The notes: generated by a model not told the origin, from the letters alone. A stretch of 7,875 nucleotides of DNA from an uncultured Clostridia bacterium (GCA_949935895.1 CATLGL010000074.1:1-7875), one strand, 5' to 3'. Counted from the first letter of the stretch, positions 1 through 6,495 are shown. A program made the numbers and translations.

Positions 1-120
1 AAAATTGCTAATTTAATACCAAATAGTGAACTTGATGTACTACAAGGATATTATCATGGGGATATTAGCATAAATCATGCAGATGATTATGTTGAGAGAA
101 TAAAGAGATTAGTTCGCTAA
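1..120 (+). CDS. Alpha/beta hydrolase, C-terminal end (partial, cut by left edge)
   Basis: Frame 1 is open from the first base to a TAA at 118-120 and gives 39 residues. The segment reads as the last strand and helix of an alpha/beta hydrolase: an I-P-N-S-E-L strand, then G-Y-Y-H-G-D, whose His is the likely catalytic histidine, then an S-I-N-H-A-D-D-Y-V-E-R-I helix. From memory, this H-G-[DE]-[FIL]-S-[IL]-N-H ending occurs in a clostridial hydrolase subfamily. The next gene begins 29 bases downstream and belongs to the same fold and apparently the same subfamily, since both end in an I-K-R-L-[VI]-R helix. The two were probably co-transcribed and may be tandem duplicates. The nucleophile and substrate cannot be judged because the N-terminal part lies outside the window. 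Confidence 0.75.
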   Translation, partial: KIANLIPNSELDVLQGYYHGDISINHADDYVERIKRLVR

Positions 121-134
121 ATTACAAGTTAGAT

Positions 135-139
135 GGGAG
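135..139 (+). promoter_or_regulatory. Ribosome binding site supporting the TTG start at 150
   Basis: GGGAG lies ten bases before TTG at 150-152, and no ATG is suitably spaced. The resulting N-terminus, M-K-I-V-x-x-G-N, matches the way I recall relatives of this hydrolase beginning (M-K-I-V-E-F-G-K), which supports the unusual start codon. Confidence 0.6.
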
Positions 140-149
140 TTGATTATAA

Positions 150-869
150 TTGAAAATAGTTACTTGTGGGAATAAGGAAAAAGAGAAAATATTATTATTA
201 CACCCTATGTTTACAAGTGCCAAGTTTTTTGATTTTGTAATAGATAGATTAAGTAATAAATATTATTTGATTATTCCAACATATAGTGGTCATTATAAAG
301 ATTCAGACTATATATCAATGGAAGATGAAGAAAAAACTATTGATGAGTTTCTAAAAGAAAATAACATTGATAAATTAAAAGCAATTATAGGATTTTCTTT
401 GGGTGGTAATATTGCATTTCATTATTTTTGCAATAATCAAGACAAAGTCGATCAAGTAATTGTGGATAGTGCTCCTATCTTTAAATTTCCAAACATTATT
501 AAAAAATATTTTTATAATAGATATAAAAAATGTTTGCTTAATATAAAAGAACATCCAGAAAATACAGTTAAAGAATTAAATAAATGCTTTAATGGTATGG
601 GAGAAGTGCAACAATATGTTGCACCAATAGTAACGATAGAAAGTCTAAAAAACTTATTAGAAAGTTGTTACAATATCGAAGCACCAAAATTAGAGAATGA
701 TTCACAGAGAAAAATAACTTTTGTTTATGGTACAAATGATATAGCAAGACTTTGCTTACCTAGAATTAAAAAATATAAAAATAGTAAATTTATCAAAATT
801 GATTCATTAGGTCATTGTGGTTATTTTAGAAAAAATACAGATGAATATATAAAAAGATTAATTAGATAA
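150..869 (+). CDS. Alpha/beta fold hydrolase (complete, TTG start)
   Basis: The gene encodes a 239-residue soluble protein with no signal peptide or membrane segment. The fold is shown by an early strand and oxyanion region (I-L-L-L-H-P-M, residues 14-20), the nucleophile elbow G-F-S-L-G-G at 81-86 with Ser83, a probable acid Asp197 in Y-G-T-N-D, and His222 in L-G-H-C-G-Y-F. The catalytic triad therefore looks complete. The length is normal for a compact member with a small helical cap (about residues 112-175). It sits between the end of a related hydrolase and an iron-sulfur protein, with gaps of 29 and 28 bases, so an operon is likely. The substrate cannot be read from sequence; esterase, lipase-like or C-C hydrolase activity are all possible. 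In family members the residue after the first His is usually Gly, while here it is Pro20-preceded His18-Pro, which may alter the oxyanion hole. Confidence 0.85.
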   Translation: MKIVTCGNKEKEKILLLHPMFTSAKFFDFVIDRLSNKYYLIIPTYSGHYKDSDYISMEDEEKTIDEFLKENNIDKLKAIIGFSLGGNIAFHYFCNNQDKVDQVIVDSAPIFKFPNIIKKYFYNRYKKCLLNIKEHPENTVKELNKCFNGMGEVQQYVAPIVTIESLKNLLESCYNIEAPKLENDSQRKITFVYGTNDIARLCLPRIKKYKNSKFIKIDSLGHCGYFRKNTDEYIKRLIR

Positions 870-883
870 CTTACAATTTCAAA

Positions 884-890
884 AGGAGAG
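884..890 (+). promoter_or_regulatory. Ribosome binding site of the iron-sulfur protein gene
   Basis: AGGAGAG is placed seven bases before the ATG at 898. It is a strong site that fixes the start of the short downstream gene and argues that this gene is really translated. Confidence 0.7.
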
Positions 891-897
891 AAAATTT

Positions 898-1086
898 ATG
901 AATAAAAAATTAAAAATAGTAATAGAGAATTGTCCTAAAAATCATAAATGTCCAGCTATAAATGTTTGTCCAGTTGGAGCATTAAGTCAAAAAGATTTTG
1001 ATGTACCAAAAATAGATTATGATAAGTGTATAAGATGTGGTAAATGTTCAAATTTTTGTCCTAAAAAAGCATTAGTATTAGAATAA
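898..1086 (+). CDS. Small 4Fe-4S ferredoxin-like protein with atypical first cysteine motif
   Basis: The gene encodes a 62-residue cytoplasmic protein. Residues 44-54 form a canonical C-x2-C-x2-C-x3-C-P motif (Cys44, 47, 50, 54). The first half is unusual: Cys12, Cys18 and Cys24 are spaced by five residues each, in a C-P-x-N-H-x-C-P arrangement, and only Cys24 (C-P-V-G-A-L) lies at the normal ferredoxin position. By ferredoxin logic Cys44, 47, 50 and 24 would hold one complete 4Fe-4S cluster. Cys12, Cys18 and Cys54 would leave a second site one cysteine short, with His16 a possible ligand. The likely role is electron transfer or a structural cluster in anaerobic metabolism. I recall similar C-P-x-N-H-x-C-P proteins in Clostridia but cannot name a function. 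It lies 28 bases after the hydrolase and probably shares its transcript. Confidence 0.85.
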   Translation: MNKKLKIVIENCPKNHKCPAINVCPVGALSQKDFDVPKIDYDKCIRCGKCSNFCPKKALVLE

Positions 1087-1173
1087 AAAATCGCAATGCG
1101 TAAAGGAGATAGAAAAAAGGATTTAAAAGCATTTATAGACCAGTGGAAAGACTAAAAATACAATATATGAGGA

Positions 1174-1200
1174 AGATAATTAAGTTGAAATTATCTGTCT
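1174..1200 (+). terminator. Candidate weak terminator hairpin after the hydrolase/iron-sulfur run
   Basis: AGATAATT at 1174-1181 pairs perfectly with AATTATCT at 1189-1196 across a seven-base loop, followed by the modestly T-rich GTCTTTTAG. The stem is AT-rich and the tail is interrupted, so this is a weak candidate. Its right arm overlaps the predicted promoter at 1185-1213, so the two elements may be alternatives. Confidence 0.35.
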
Positions 1201-1213
1201 TTTAGTATATATT
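1185..1213 (+). promoter_or_regulatory. Predicted sigma-A promoter ahead of the hydrolase remnant
   Basis: TTGAAA (1185-1190), a 17-base spacer and TATATT (1208-1213) make a plausible vegetative promoter. It would start transcription near 1220, about 30 bases before the decayed hydrolase start at 1247/1250. This fits a once-functional gene that kept its promoter. In DNA this AT-rich, part of the match could be chance. Confidence 0.4.
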
Positions 1214-1246
1214 CGTAACAAGAACTAGTAATGTGAAAGAAAGATA

Positions 1247-1375
1247 ATGATGAAAAACATTCTTATACATGGATTAGGTCAAAATAGTCAAAGTTGGGAT
1301 AATACTAGTATGTCTTTAAAAGTATCGTTTTTATACAACAATTTGGATAAGGTTGACAAAAACAAAACAAGATAA
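1247..1375 (+). pseudogene. Truncated N-terminal remnant of an alpha/beta hydrolase
   Basis: ATG-ATG at 1247-1252 opens a 42-residue frame ending in TAA at 1373-1375. Its first 20 or so residues (M-K-N-I-L-I-H-G-L-G-Q-N-S-Q-S-W-D) are the classic opening of an alpha/beta hydrolase: first strand, H-G-L-G oxyanion motif and S-x-x-W-D. The likeness fades after about residue 24-28 (near 1330), and the rest is low-complexity and contains a promoter for the next gene. No nucleophile elbow or later part of the fold follows. I read this as a gene decayed by deletion. The ribosome binding site is poor (GAAAGA). It differs from the two hydrolases upstream, whose openings are of another type. A short expressed peptide cannot be excluded. 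Confidence 0.65.
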
Positions 1376-1381
1376 TATAAT
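1353..1381 (+). promoter_or_regulatory. Consensus sigma-A promoter for the helix-turn-helix gene
   Basis: A perfect TTGACA (1353-1358), exactly 17 bases, and a perfect TATAAT (1376-1381) form a full-consensus vegetative promoter. Transcription would begin near 1388, about 26 bases before the ATG at 1414. The -35 box lies inside the 3' part of the hydrolase remnant frame. Confidence 0.8.
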
Positions 1382-1401
1382 ATTAACATAAAATAGAGTA
1401 T

Positions 1402-1407
1402 AGGAGG
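1402..1407 (+). promoter_or_regulatory. Strong ribosome binding site for the helix-turn-helix gene
   Basis: AGGAGG sits six bases before the ATG at 1414. This fixes the start, which matters because codon 4 is the rare CGG. Confidence 0.7.
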
Positions 1408-1413
1408 AAAAAG

Positions 1414-1635
1414 ATGAAAGAGCGGACAGTAGCAACAGTAGATGATATACTTCAGTATGTAGAAGAAGAAAGAAAAGCATCTGAAAAAACAGTAGCAGAT
1501 ATTGAGAAGGGATGTTCCATAGGAAAAGGAACGATGTCAAAGTGGAAAAAACTTGGCATAAAACCTGCTTTACATACTATTTTGAAAGTGCTTAATTTCT
1601 TAGATATTGAAGTAGTATTAAGGAGTAAAAAGTAG
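1414..1635 (+). CDS. Small XRE-like helix-turn-helix DNA-binding protein
   Basis: The gene encodes a 73-residue protein that is almost entirely one helix-turn-helix domain. Residues 9-22 form a first helix (V-D-D-I-L-Q-Y-V-E-E-E-R-K). Residues 26-45 form the helix-turn-helix, with a recognition helix around G-K-G-T-M-S-K-W-K-K. Residues 49-70 form the last helices, ending in the hydrophobic D-I-E-V-V-L-R typical of XRE domains. There is no second domain, so it is probably a stand-alone transcription regulator of prophage or housekeeping type. It has its own consensus promoter and its own terminator, so it appears monocistronic. Codon 4 is CGG, one of only three in-frame CGG codons I find in the window. 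The target is unknown; the inverted repeat at 1786-1807 is the nearest candidate site, but no evidence links them. Confidence 0.8.
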   Translation: MKERTVATVDDILQYVEEERKASEKTVADIEKGCSIGKGTMSKWKKLGIKPALHTILKVLNFLDIEVVLRSKK

Positions 1636-1656
1636 AAAAATTTCATCATTCTAGCA

Positions 1657-1688
1657 AAAGACACTTAGGTATACCTGAGTGTCTTTTT
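1657..1688 (+). terminator. Rho-independent terminator after the helix-turn-helix gene
   Basis: AAAGACACTTAGG (1657-1669) pairs with CCTGAGTGTCTTT (1674-1686) around a TATA loop. The pairing is twelve Watson-Crick pairs and one T-G wobble, and the right arm runs into a T tract (1684-1688). An A run precedes the stem, so it may work in both directions. Confidence 0.85.
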
Positions 1689-1785
1689 CCAAAGTAAGAA
1701 TATAGAATAATAAGTTTAAGGTAAAGTAGTAGAAGAATAGAAATTATAGAATTCACTAAAAATTCACAATTTTCTAAAACAAACT

Positions 1786-1807
1786 AGTTTACATATTTTT
1801 GTAAACT
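1786..1807. promoter_or_regulatory. Inverted-repeat operator overlapping the promoter
   Basis: AGTTTACA and TGTAAACT are perfect 8-base arms separated by six bases. The repeat covers the -35 box and half of the spacer of the promoter at 1788-1816, a classic place for a repressor to block polymerase. The regulator is not identifiable. The arm sequence is unlike the metal-repressor operator at 6538-6559, although the 8-6-8 layout is the same. Confidence 0.6.
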
Positions 1808-1816
1808 TGATATAAT
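1788..1816 (+). promoter_or_regulatory. Sigma-A promoter for the PF06541-type membrane protein gene
   Basis: TTTACA (1788-1793), a 17-base spacer and a perfect TATAAT (1811-1816) predict a start near 1823 and a leader of about 33 bases before the ATG at 1856. No terminator is visible between this gene and the RND gene, so the transcript may continue into it. Confidence 0.7.
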
Positions 1817-1845
1817 GAAAGATATGGAAAATAAAAGAAAAATAT

Positions 1846-1849
1846 GGAG
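1846..1849 (+). promoter_or_regulatory. Ribosome binding site that favours the ATG at 1856
   Basis: GGAG lies six bases before ATG 1856. The earlier in-frame ATG at 1844 has no Shine-Dalgarno sequence in front of it and overlaps this site, so 1856 is the better start. Confidence 0.55.
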
Positions 1850-1855
1850 AAAATA

Positions 1856-2690
1856 ATGGAAAAAGAAGATGAAGTAAAAAATAAGAACAATAAGAAAAAA
1901 ATTACGATTGCAGGGATTAGCATTTGGAGATTACTTGCTTATTTTATCATTTATAGTGTAGTAGGATTTGTTATAGAAACAGCTTTTGGACTTATTACAA
2001 AAGGAGTTATTGAAAGTAGACAAAGTTTTCTATATGGTCCGTTTTGTGCAATTTATGGAGTTGGAGCAGTTATTATGATTCCACTATTACAACGATTTAA
2101 AAAGAATAATTATACCTTGTTCTTTGGCGGATTTGTAATTGGCTCAATTGTAGAATATGCAATAAGCCTAATGGGGGAAATCATTTTTCATATTAAATGG
2201 TGGGATTATTCTGATATGGCATTTAATATAGGGGGAAGAATTTGTATTGCATTTTCTTTCTTTTGGGGAGTTTTGGCAATTTATTTAATGAGCCATTTTA
2301 ATCCAATTGTTGACCGTTTGATTGATAAATTAAAGGAAAAAATATCAACAAAAACATTAAAGATTGCTTGTATTAGTATCATCATTTTATTATTTATTGA
2401 TTTCTTAATTAGTAGTTTTGCGTTAAAAATGTTTTTTACAAGGATTGTTGCAGGTCATAATATTGAACTTGCTACATATGATGAATATATCTTTGAATGT
2501 GCAGAACTTTATAAAAATGAAGATATTAAAAACTTTACATTAAAATATTTTTCAGATGAGAAAATGTTAAAAACATTCCCGAATATTAAGTTAACACGGA
2601 AAAAACGGAAATGTGATTTGGGTTTGTGATATTTTAACTAATATTCAACCTTATTATGTAAGAGTATTTACGCCAATGCGTTTAAAATAA
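1856..2690 (+). CDS. PF06541-type (CmpB/YvjA-like) multi-spanning membrane protein, interrupted by a +1 frame change
   Basis: The zero frame is open from ATG 1844 (better start 1856) to TGA 2627-2629. The protein has a lysine-rich N-terminus and several membrane helices (roughly residues 30-50, 66-83, 91-110, 130-150 and 173-196, numbered from 1844). It also carries the family hallmarks E-S-R-x-S-x-L-Y-G-P-F-C-x-I-Y-G-x-G-A (57-75), K-W-W-D-Y-S-D (118-124) and F-N-I-x-G-R-I-C (127-134). A cytoplasmic tail starts near 205. The family is labelled a putative ABC-transporter permease, but its role is unproven. At 2597 the sense jumps to the +1 frame, which restores a convincing ending (N-G-N-V-I-W-V-C-D-I-L, then I-Q-P-Y-Y-V-R-V-F-T-P) up to TAA 2688-2690. 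Joined, this gives 281 residues from 1844 or 277 from 1856. Without the join, the last 9 residues are aberrant and about 29 native ones are lost. The membrane core is untouched either way. Confidence 0.75.
2595..2629 (+). other. +1 frame-change site in the PF06541-type gene
   Basis: The zero frame reads TTA-ACA-CGG-AAA-AAA-CGG and runs to TGA at 2627. The frame that continues the protein is +1 (GGA from 2598, then AAA-AAC-GGA-AAT-GTG). In that +1 frame TAA at 2592-2594 closes everything upstream, so the switch must fall between 2595 and 2627. CGG at 2597-2599 and the six-A run at 2600-2605 both lie in this interval. Skipping C2597, reading CGGA as four bases, or losing one A all give the same downstream frame. 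Confidence 0.8.
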
Positions 2691-2759
2691 ATTAAAATTA
2701 TTTTATTACTAACCTTTTAGTATCAAATTTTCAAATTAGAAAGGACGTTGAATTATTAA

Positions 2760-5700
2760 ATGATTTCAAATTATAGTGTAAAAAAACCATTTACTGTATT
2801 TGTAGCAGTAATTTTAATTATTATCTTAGGTTGTATTTCGTTTATGAATATGACAACAGACTTATTACCTAAGATGGATTTGCCATATGCACTAATTATT
2901 ACAAGTTACATAGGAGCAAGCCCAGAAAAAGTTGAGACAGTAGTAACAAAACCAATAGAGCAGTCTATGGCTACTGTTAGTAATGTAAAAAATATATCTT
3001 CTGTTTCCTCTGAGAATTCTTCTATGGTTATTTTGGAATTTTCAAATGATGTTAATATGGATTCTGCTTTAATTGAACTAAATGGAAAACTAGATTTAAT
3101 TAAGGCAACTTGGGATGATGATAGTATTGGTGCTCCTATTGTTAGTAAAATTAATCCTAATATGCTTCCTATTATGATGTCAGCAGTAGATGTGGGAGAT
3201 ATGGATCAAGCAGAAATTAAAGCTTTTGTAAATAATACAATTTTACCAGAACTTGAAAGAATTTCAGGAGTAGCTTCTGTTTCAACAACAGGAATTATGG
3301 AGGAAAAAATACAAATTAAATTAAATCAAACAAAAATTGATGAAATTAACACTAAATTGATGGATAGTGTAAATACTACTTTGTCAAAAACACAAGGACA
3401 ATTGAATAGTGCAAAAATAAAAATTAAAGAAGGAAAACAAGAACTTAATAAACAATCTAGTGAACAAATGGGAAAAGTAATAGAGGGACTTTCTAGTATT
3501 CAAACTGGTTTAACGACAATTGCTTCAACAGAAAGTGAGTTAATGACAAAGGAGGAAGGATTAAAACTTACAAAAACGACATTAACTACTACACTTAAAG
3601 GTATGCAACAAGCATTAGATAAGTTAAATCAGGAAAAAGCAGAGCTTGTAAAATTAGGAGATGCTATAACAGAGGAACAAAGAACTAGACTAGAGAGATT
3701 AAATAATACCATTACCAAAACCGAAGGACTAAAGCAAGAAACAGTTTCAAAATTAAAAGAAATTGAGACAGGTCTAAACCAAATAGCAATTGGAAAAACA
3801 CAAATTGCAACACAAAAAACAAGCTTACAACAAAAGCAAATAGAGCTAGAAAAGGCAAAATCTACTTTAACGATAGAATTAAGTAAAGCGGCAACATCAC
3901 TTGCACAAGGAGAGGAAGAACTAAATAAAGGGATAAAAGAGTTTGAAAATGCACGTGATGAAGCTTTAAAAAATGCATCTATTGATGGAATTATTACAAG
4001 TGATATGGTATCCAATATTTTAATGGCAAATAACTTTTCTATGCCAGCAGGTTATATAGAAACCGCTGAAGACAAGATGTTAATTAAAGTTGGAGAAAAA
4101 TTTAATAATATTGACGAAATGAAGAATTTGACATTATTTTCATTTGAAGTAGAAGGACTAGAAAATGTTACTTTGGGAGATTTAGCAGATATTAGTTATA
4201 CGAATAATTCGGATGAAATATATGCAAAAGTAAATGGGAACAATGCTATTATGCTAAGTTTTCAAAAACAAAGTACAGCATCCACTGCTGAGGTATGCAA
4301 AGATATAGAAGAAACAATGGAAGATTTGGAACATAAAAATCATAATATTCGTTTTACAACACTTATGAACCAAGGAATTTATATTGACCTTATTATAGGA
4401 ACAGTGCTAGAAAACCTATTTTATGGAGCCATTCTTGCTGTTATTATTTTGCTTATCTTTTTAAAAGATTATAAACCAACCATTATTATTGCACTATCCA
4501 TTCCAATTAGTTTAACATTTGCTATTGCCTTAATGTATTTTACAGGAGTAACCATTAATATTATTTCATTATCTGGCTTAGCACTTGGCGTTGGAATGTT
4601 AGTTGATAATTCTATTGTTGTTATTGAAAATATATATAGGTTGAGACAAGAAGGCGGTAGTGTAAAAGAAGCAAGCATACAAGGTGCAGCACGAGTAGCA
4701 GGTGCGATTGCCTCTTCTACTTTAACAACAGTATGTGTATTTTTACCAATTGTATTTGTAGAGGGAATCTCTAGACAATTATTTACAGATATGGGTTTGA
4801 CAATAGGATATTCTTTACTTGCAAGTTTAATTGTAGCACTTACTTTAGTGCCTGCTATGGCTTCTAAGATGTTTAAAAATACAAAACCAAAAGAAACAAA
4901 ATTATTTGATAAGTTTACCAATTTTTATGAAAAAACCTTAAAATTAGCATTAAATCATAAAATAATTGTTGTGGTTATCTGCCTTGTATTATTAGTAACA
5001 AGTGGGATATTAGCAGGAAATATGGGAACTGCTTTTATTCCAGAGGTAGAAGGAACACAGATGTCAATTACGATTACTCCCAAAACCAAGGAAACGAATA
5101 AAAAAGAAGTTCAAGATAAGGCAAGTGAAATAGTCGATAAGTTAATTACTAATATTGAAGATATAGAAACAATTGGTGCAATTGATTCGAATGTGATGGG
5201 AAGTATGTCAATGTCGACTAGTTCAAAAACATCTATTAGTATGTATGCCATTTTAAAAGAAAATAAAAAACAATCAAATAAAGAAATTGAGAAAAAGATT
5301 TATGAACTAGCAAATGATTCGAATTATGAAATTTCAGTAAGTACTTCTAATATGGATATGTCTTCTATGATGTCATCTGGAATACAAATTGTTGTAAAAG
5401 GAAAGGAAATTGATACATTACAAGAAATTGCAAAAGAAGTAGCAGGTATGTTAGAACAAATTGAAGGAATTGATAAAGTAGATTCTGGTATTTCAGAAAC
5501 ACAAAAAGAGAAAAGAGTAATTGTAGATAAAAATAAAGCCATGGAAAATGGATTAACTGTTGCAAGTGTTTATCAAACAATTGCAAGCAATGTTTCAAAT
5601 GAAAAAGAAGCAACAGAAGTGACAATTGAAAATAAAGATTATCCTGTTGTTGTCGTAAAACAAGATGAAAAGAGAACAACGACTGATAATTTGGCATCCA

Positions 5701-6456
5701 TTGTTTTATCACGGAAAGAAGAACAATGAACCAGTGGAAGTAAAATTATCAGATATTGCAACAATTGAAGAAGCAGATGGGTTAGCGTCTATTACACATG
5801 ACCAACAAGAACGATATATTAGTGTTTCAGCAAGTATAAAAACAGATGATAATGTTGGATTAGTAGGAAGAGAAGTAGAAAACAAGTTAAAAGAATATAC
5901 TCCAAAAGAGGGCTATCAAGTGGAATTAGAAGGAGAGAGTGAAACCATTAATCAGTCATTAACAGATTTAACAACAATGATTTTACTTGCAATTGTATTT
6001 ATATATTTAATTATGGTAGCACAATTCCAATCATTAAAATCGCCATTTATCGTTATGTTTACGATTCCATTAGCATTTACAGGAGGATTATTTGCATTAT
6101 TTATTTCAGGTTGTGAAATTAGTTTAATTGCCATGCTTGGATTTTTAATGCTTGCAGGTGTAGTTGTAAATAATGGTATTGTGTTTATTGATTATGCCAA
6201 TACATTACGAAAAGAGGAAGGATTAAAAGTAAAAGATGCGTTAATACTAACCGGAAAGACGAGAATAAAACCAATACTAATGACAGCATTAACAACAATT
6301 CTAGGCTTATCTACAATGGCATTAGGAATAGGGCAAGGTTCAGAAATGATACAACCACTTGGTATTGTGACTATAGGAGGGCTTGTATATTCAACCATAT
6401 TAACACTATATCTTGTGCCAGTACTATATATGATGATGAATAAGGATAGAAAATAA
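2760..6456 (+). CDS. HAE1-class RND multidrug efflux permease, interrupted by a +1 frame change
   Basis: This is a proton-driven efflux pump of the AcrB/SwrC type in the cytoplasmic membrane. The zero frame covers residues 1-989 (to TGA 5727-5729). The +1 frame from about 5713 completes it to TAA 6454-6456, about 1231 residues in all. In order: TM1 (12-31); the D-L-L-P-x-M-D-L-P and P-x-x-x-E-x-x-V-x-x-P-I-E motifs (34-67); porter domain; a predicted coiled-coil insertion (about 195-405); TM2-6 (about 550-705), with the proton-relay motif G-M-L-V-D-N-S-I-V-V-I-E-N-I and Asp616; TM7 (about 734-752); a second porter domain; and TM8-12 in the +1 part, with G-V-V-V-N-N-G-I-V. Both halves are otherwise complete. 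It is longer than SwrC (about 1065 residues) because of the insertion. The ribosome binding site AAGGA (2741-2745) is rather far from the ATG, at 14 bases. No adaptor or outer-membrane partner is adjacent. Confidence 0.85.
5709..5729 (+). other. +1 frame-change site in the RND permease gene
   Basis: The zero frame reads TTA-TCA-CGG-AAA-GAA-GAA-CAA-TGA. Homology-like sense up to S984 (D-N-L-A-S-I-V-L-S) is in this frame. From N-N-E-P-V-E-V-K-L-S-D-I-A onward it is in the +1 frame (GGA from 5713). Skipping C5712, or reading CGGA as one unit, joins the two without a gap. There is no homopolymer longer than three A here, so simple polymerase slippage is a poor explanation. Confidence 0.8.
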
Positions 6457-6462
6457 ATAGTT

Positions 6463-6495
6463 AAAACCATTACTATGAAAGGTAATGGTTTTTTT
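6463..6495 (+). terminator. Rho-independent terminator after the RND gene
   Basis: AAAACCATTAC (6463-6473) pairs perfectly over 11 bases with GTAATGGTTTT (6482-6492) around an eight-base loop, followed by a T tract to 6495. It lies seven bases after the RND stop and separates this transcript from the metal operon. Confidence 0.9.

Noticed and set aside
1096..1155. A 19-codon open frame from ATG 1096 (M-R-K-G-D-R-K-K-D-L-K-A-F-I-D-Q-W-K-D).
   Set aside because: It is very short, has no ribosome binding site before it, and has no convincing homology. The F-I-x-x-W-K-D piece faintly recalls the start of some DNA methyltransferases but is too short to support a remnant call.
1331..1664. Minus-strand open frames opposite the helix-turn-helix gene.
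   Set aside because: Leu/Phe/Ser-rich shadows of an A-rich coding strand. They lack start signals, and the + strand gene has a consensus promoter, a ribosome binding site and a terminator.
2691..2759. A terminator or promoter between the PF06541-type gene and the RND gene.
   Set aside because: Only a 5-base inverted repeat (ACTAA/TTAGT) without a T tract and no -35/-10 pair with good spacing are present, so neither can be supported.
3629..4015. Minus-strand open frame of 128 codons within the RND gene (similar ones at 4469-4921 and 5365-5712).
   Set aside because: These are antisense shadows of a well-supported gene. They have low-complexity Ser/Phe/Ile composition, no ribosome binding sites and no recognisable domains.
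5665..5712. A separate gene starting at ATG 5665 for the C-terminal part of the RND pump.
   Set aside because: Its first residues (M-K-R-E-Q-R-L-I-I-W-H-P) are out-of-frame reading of the conserved porter sequence, there is no good ribosome binding site, and half an RND pump beginning in a porter domain is not a known unit. A frame break is the better reading.
2597..5714. Reassignment of CGG, or of AGG or TGA, to another amino acid in this organism.
   Set aside because: AGG falls at conserved Arg positions (for example in the repressor's D-H-T-R-L-R). TGG is used for Trp, and TGA is not needed inside genes. The CGG problem is a change of frame, which reassignment alone would not explain.
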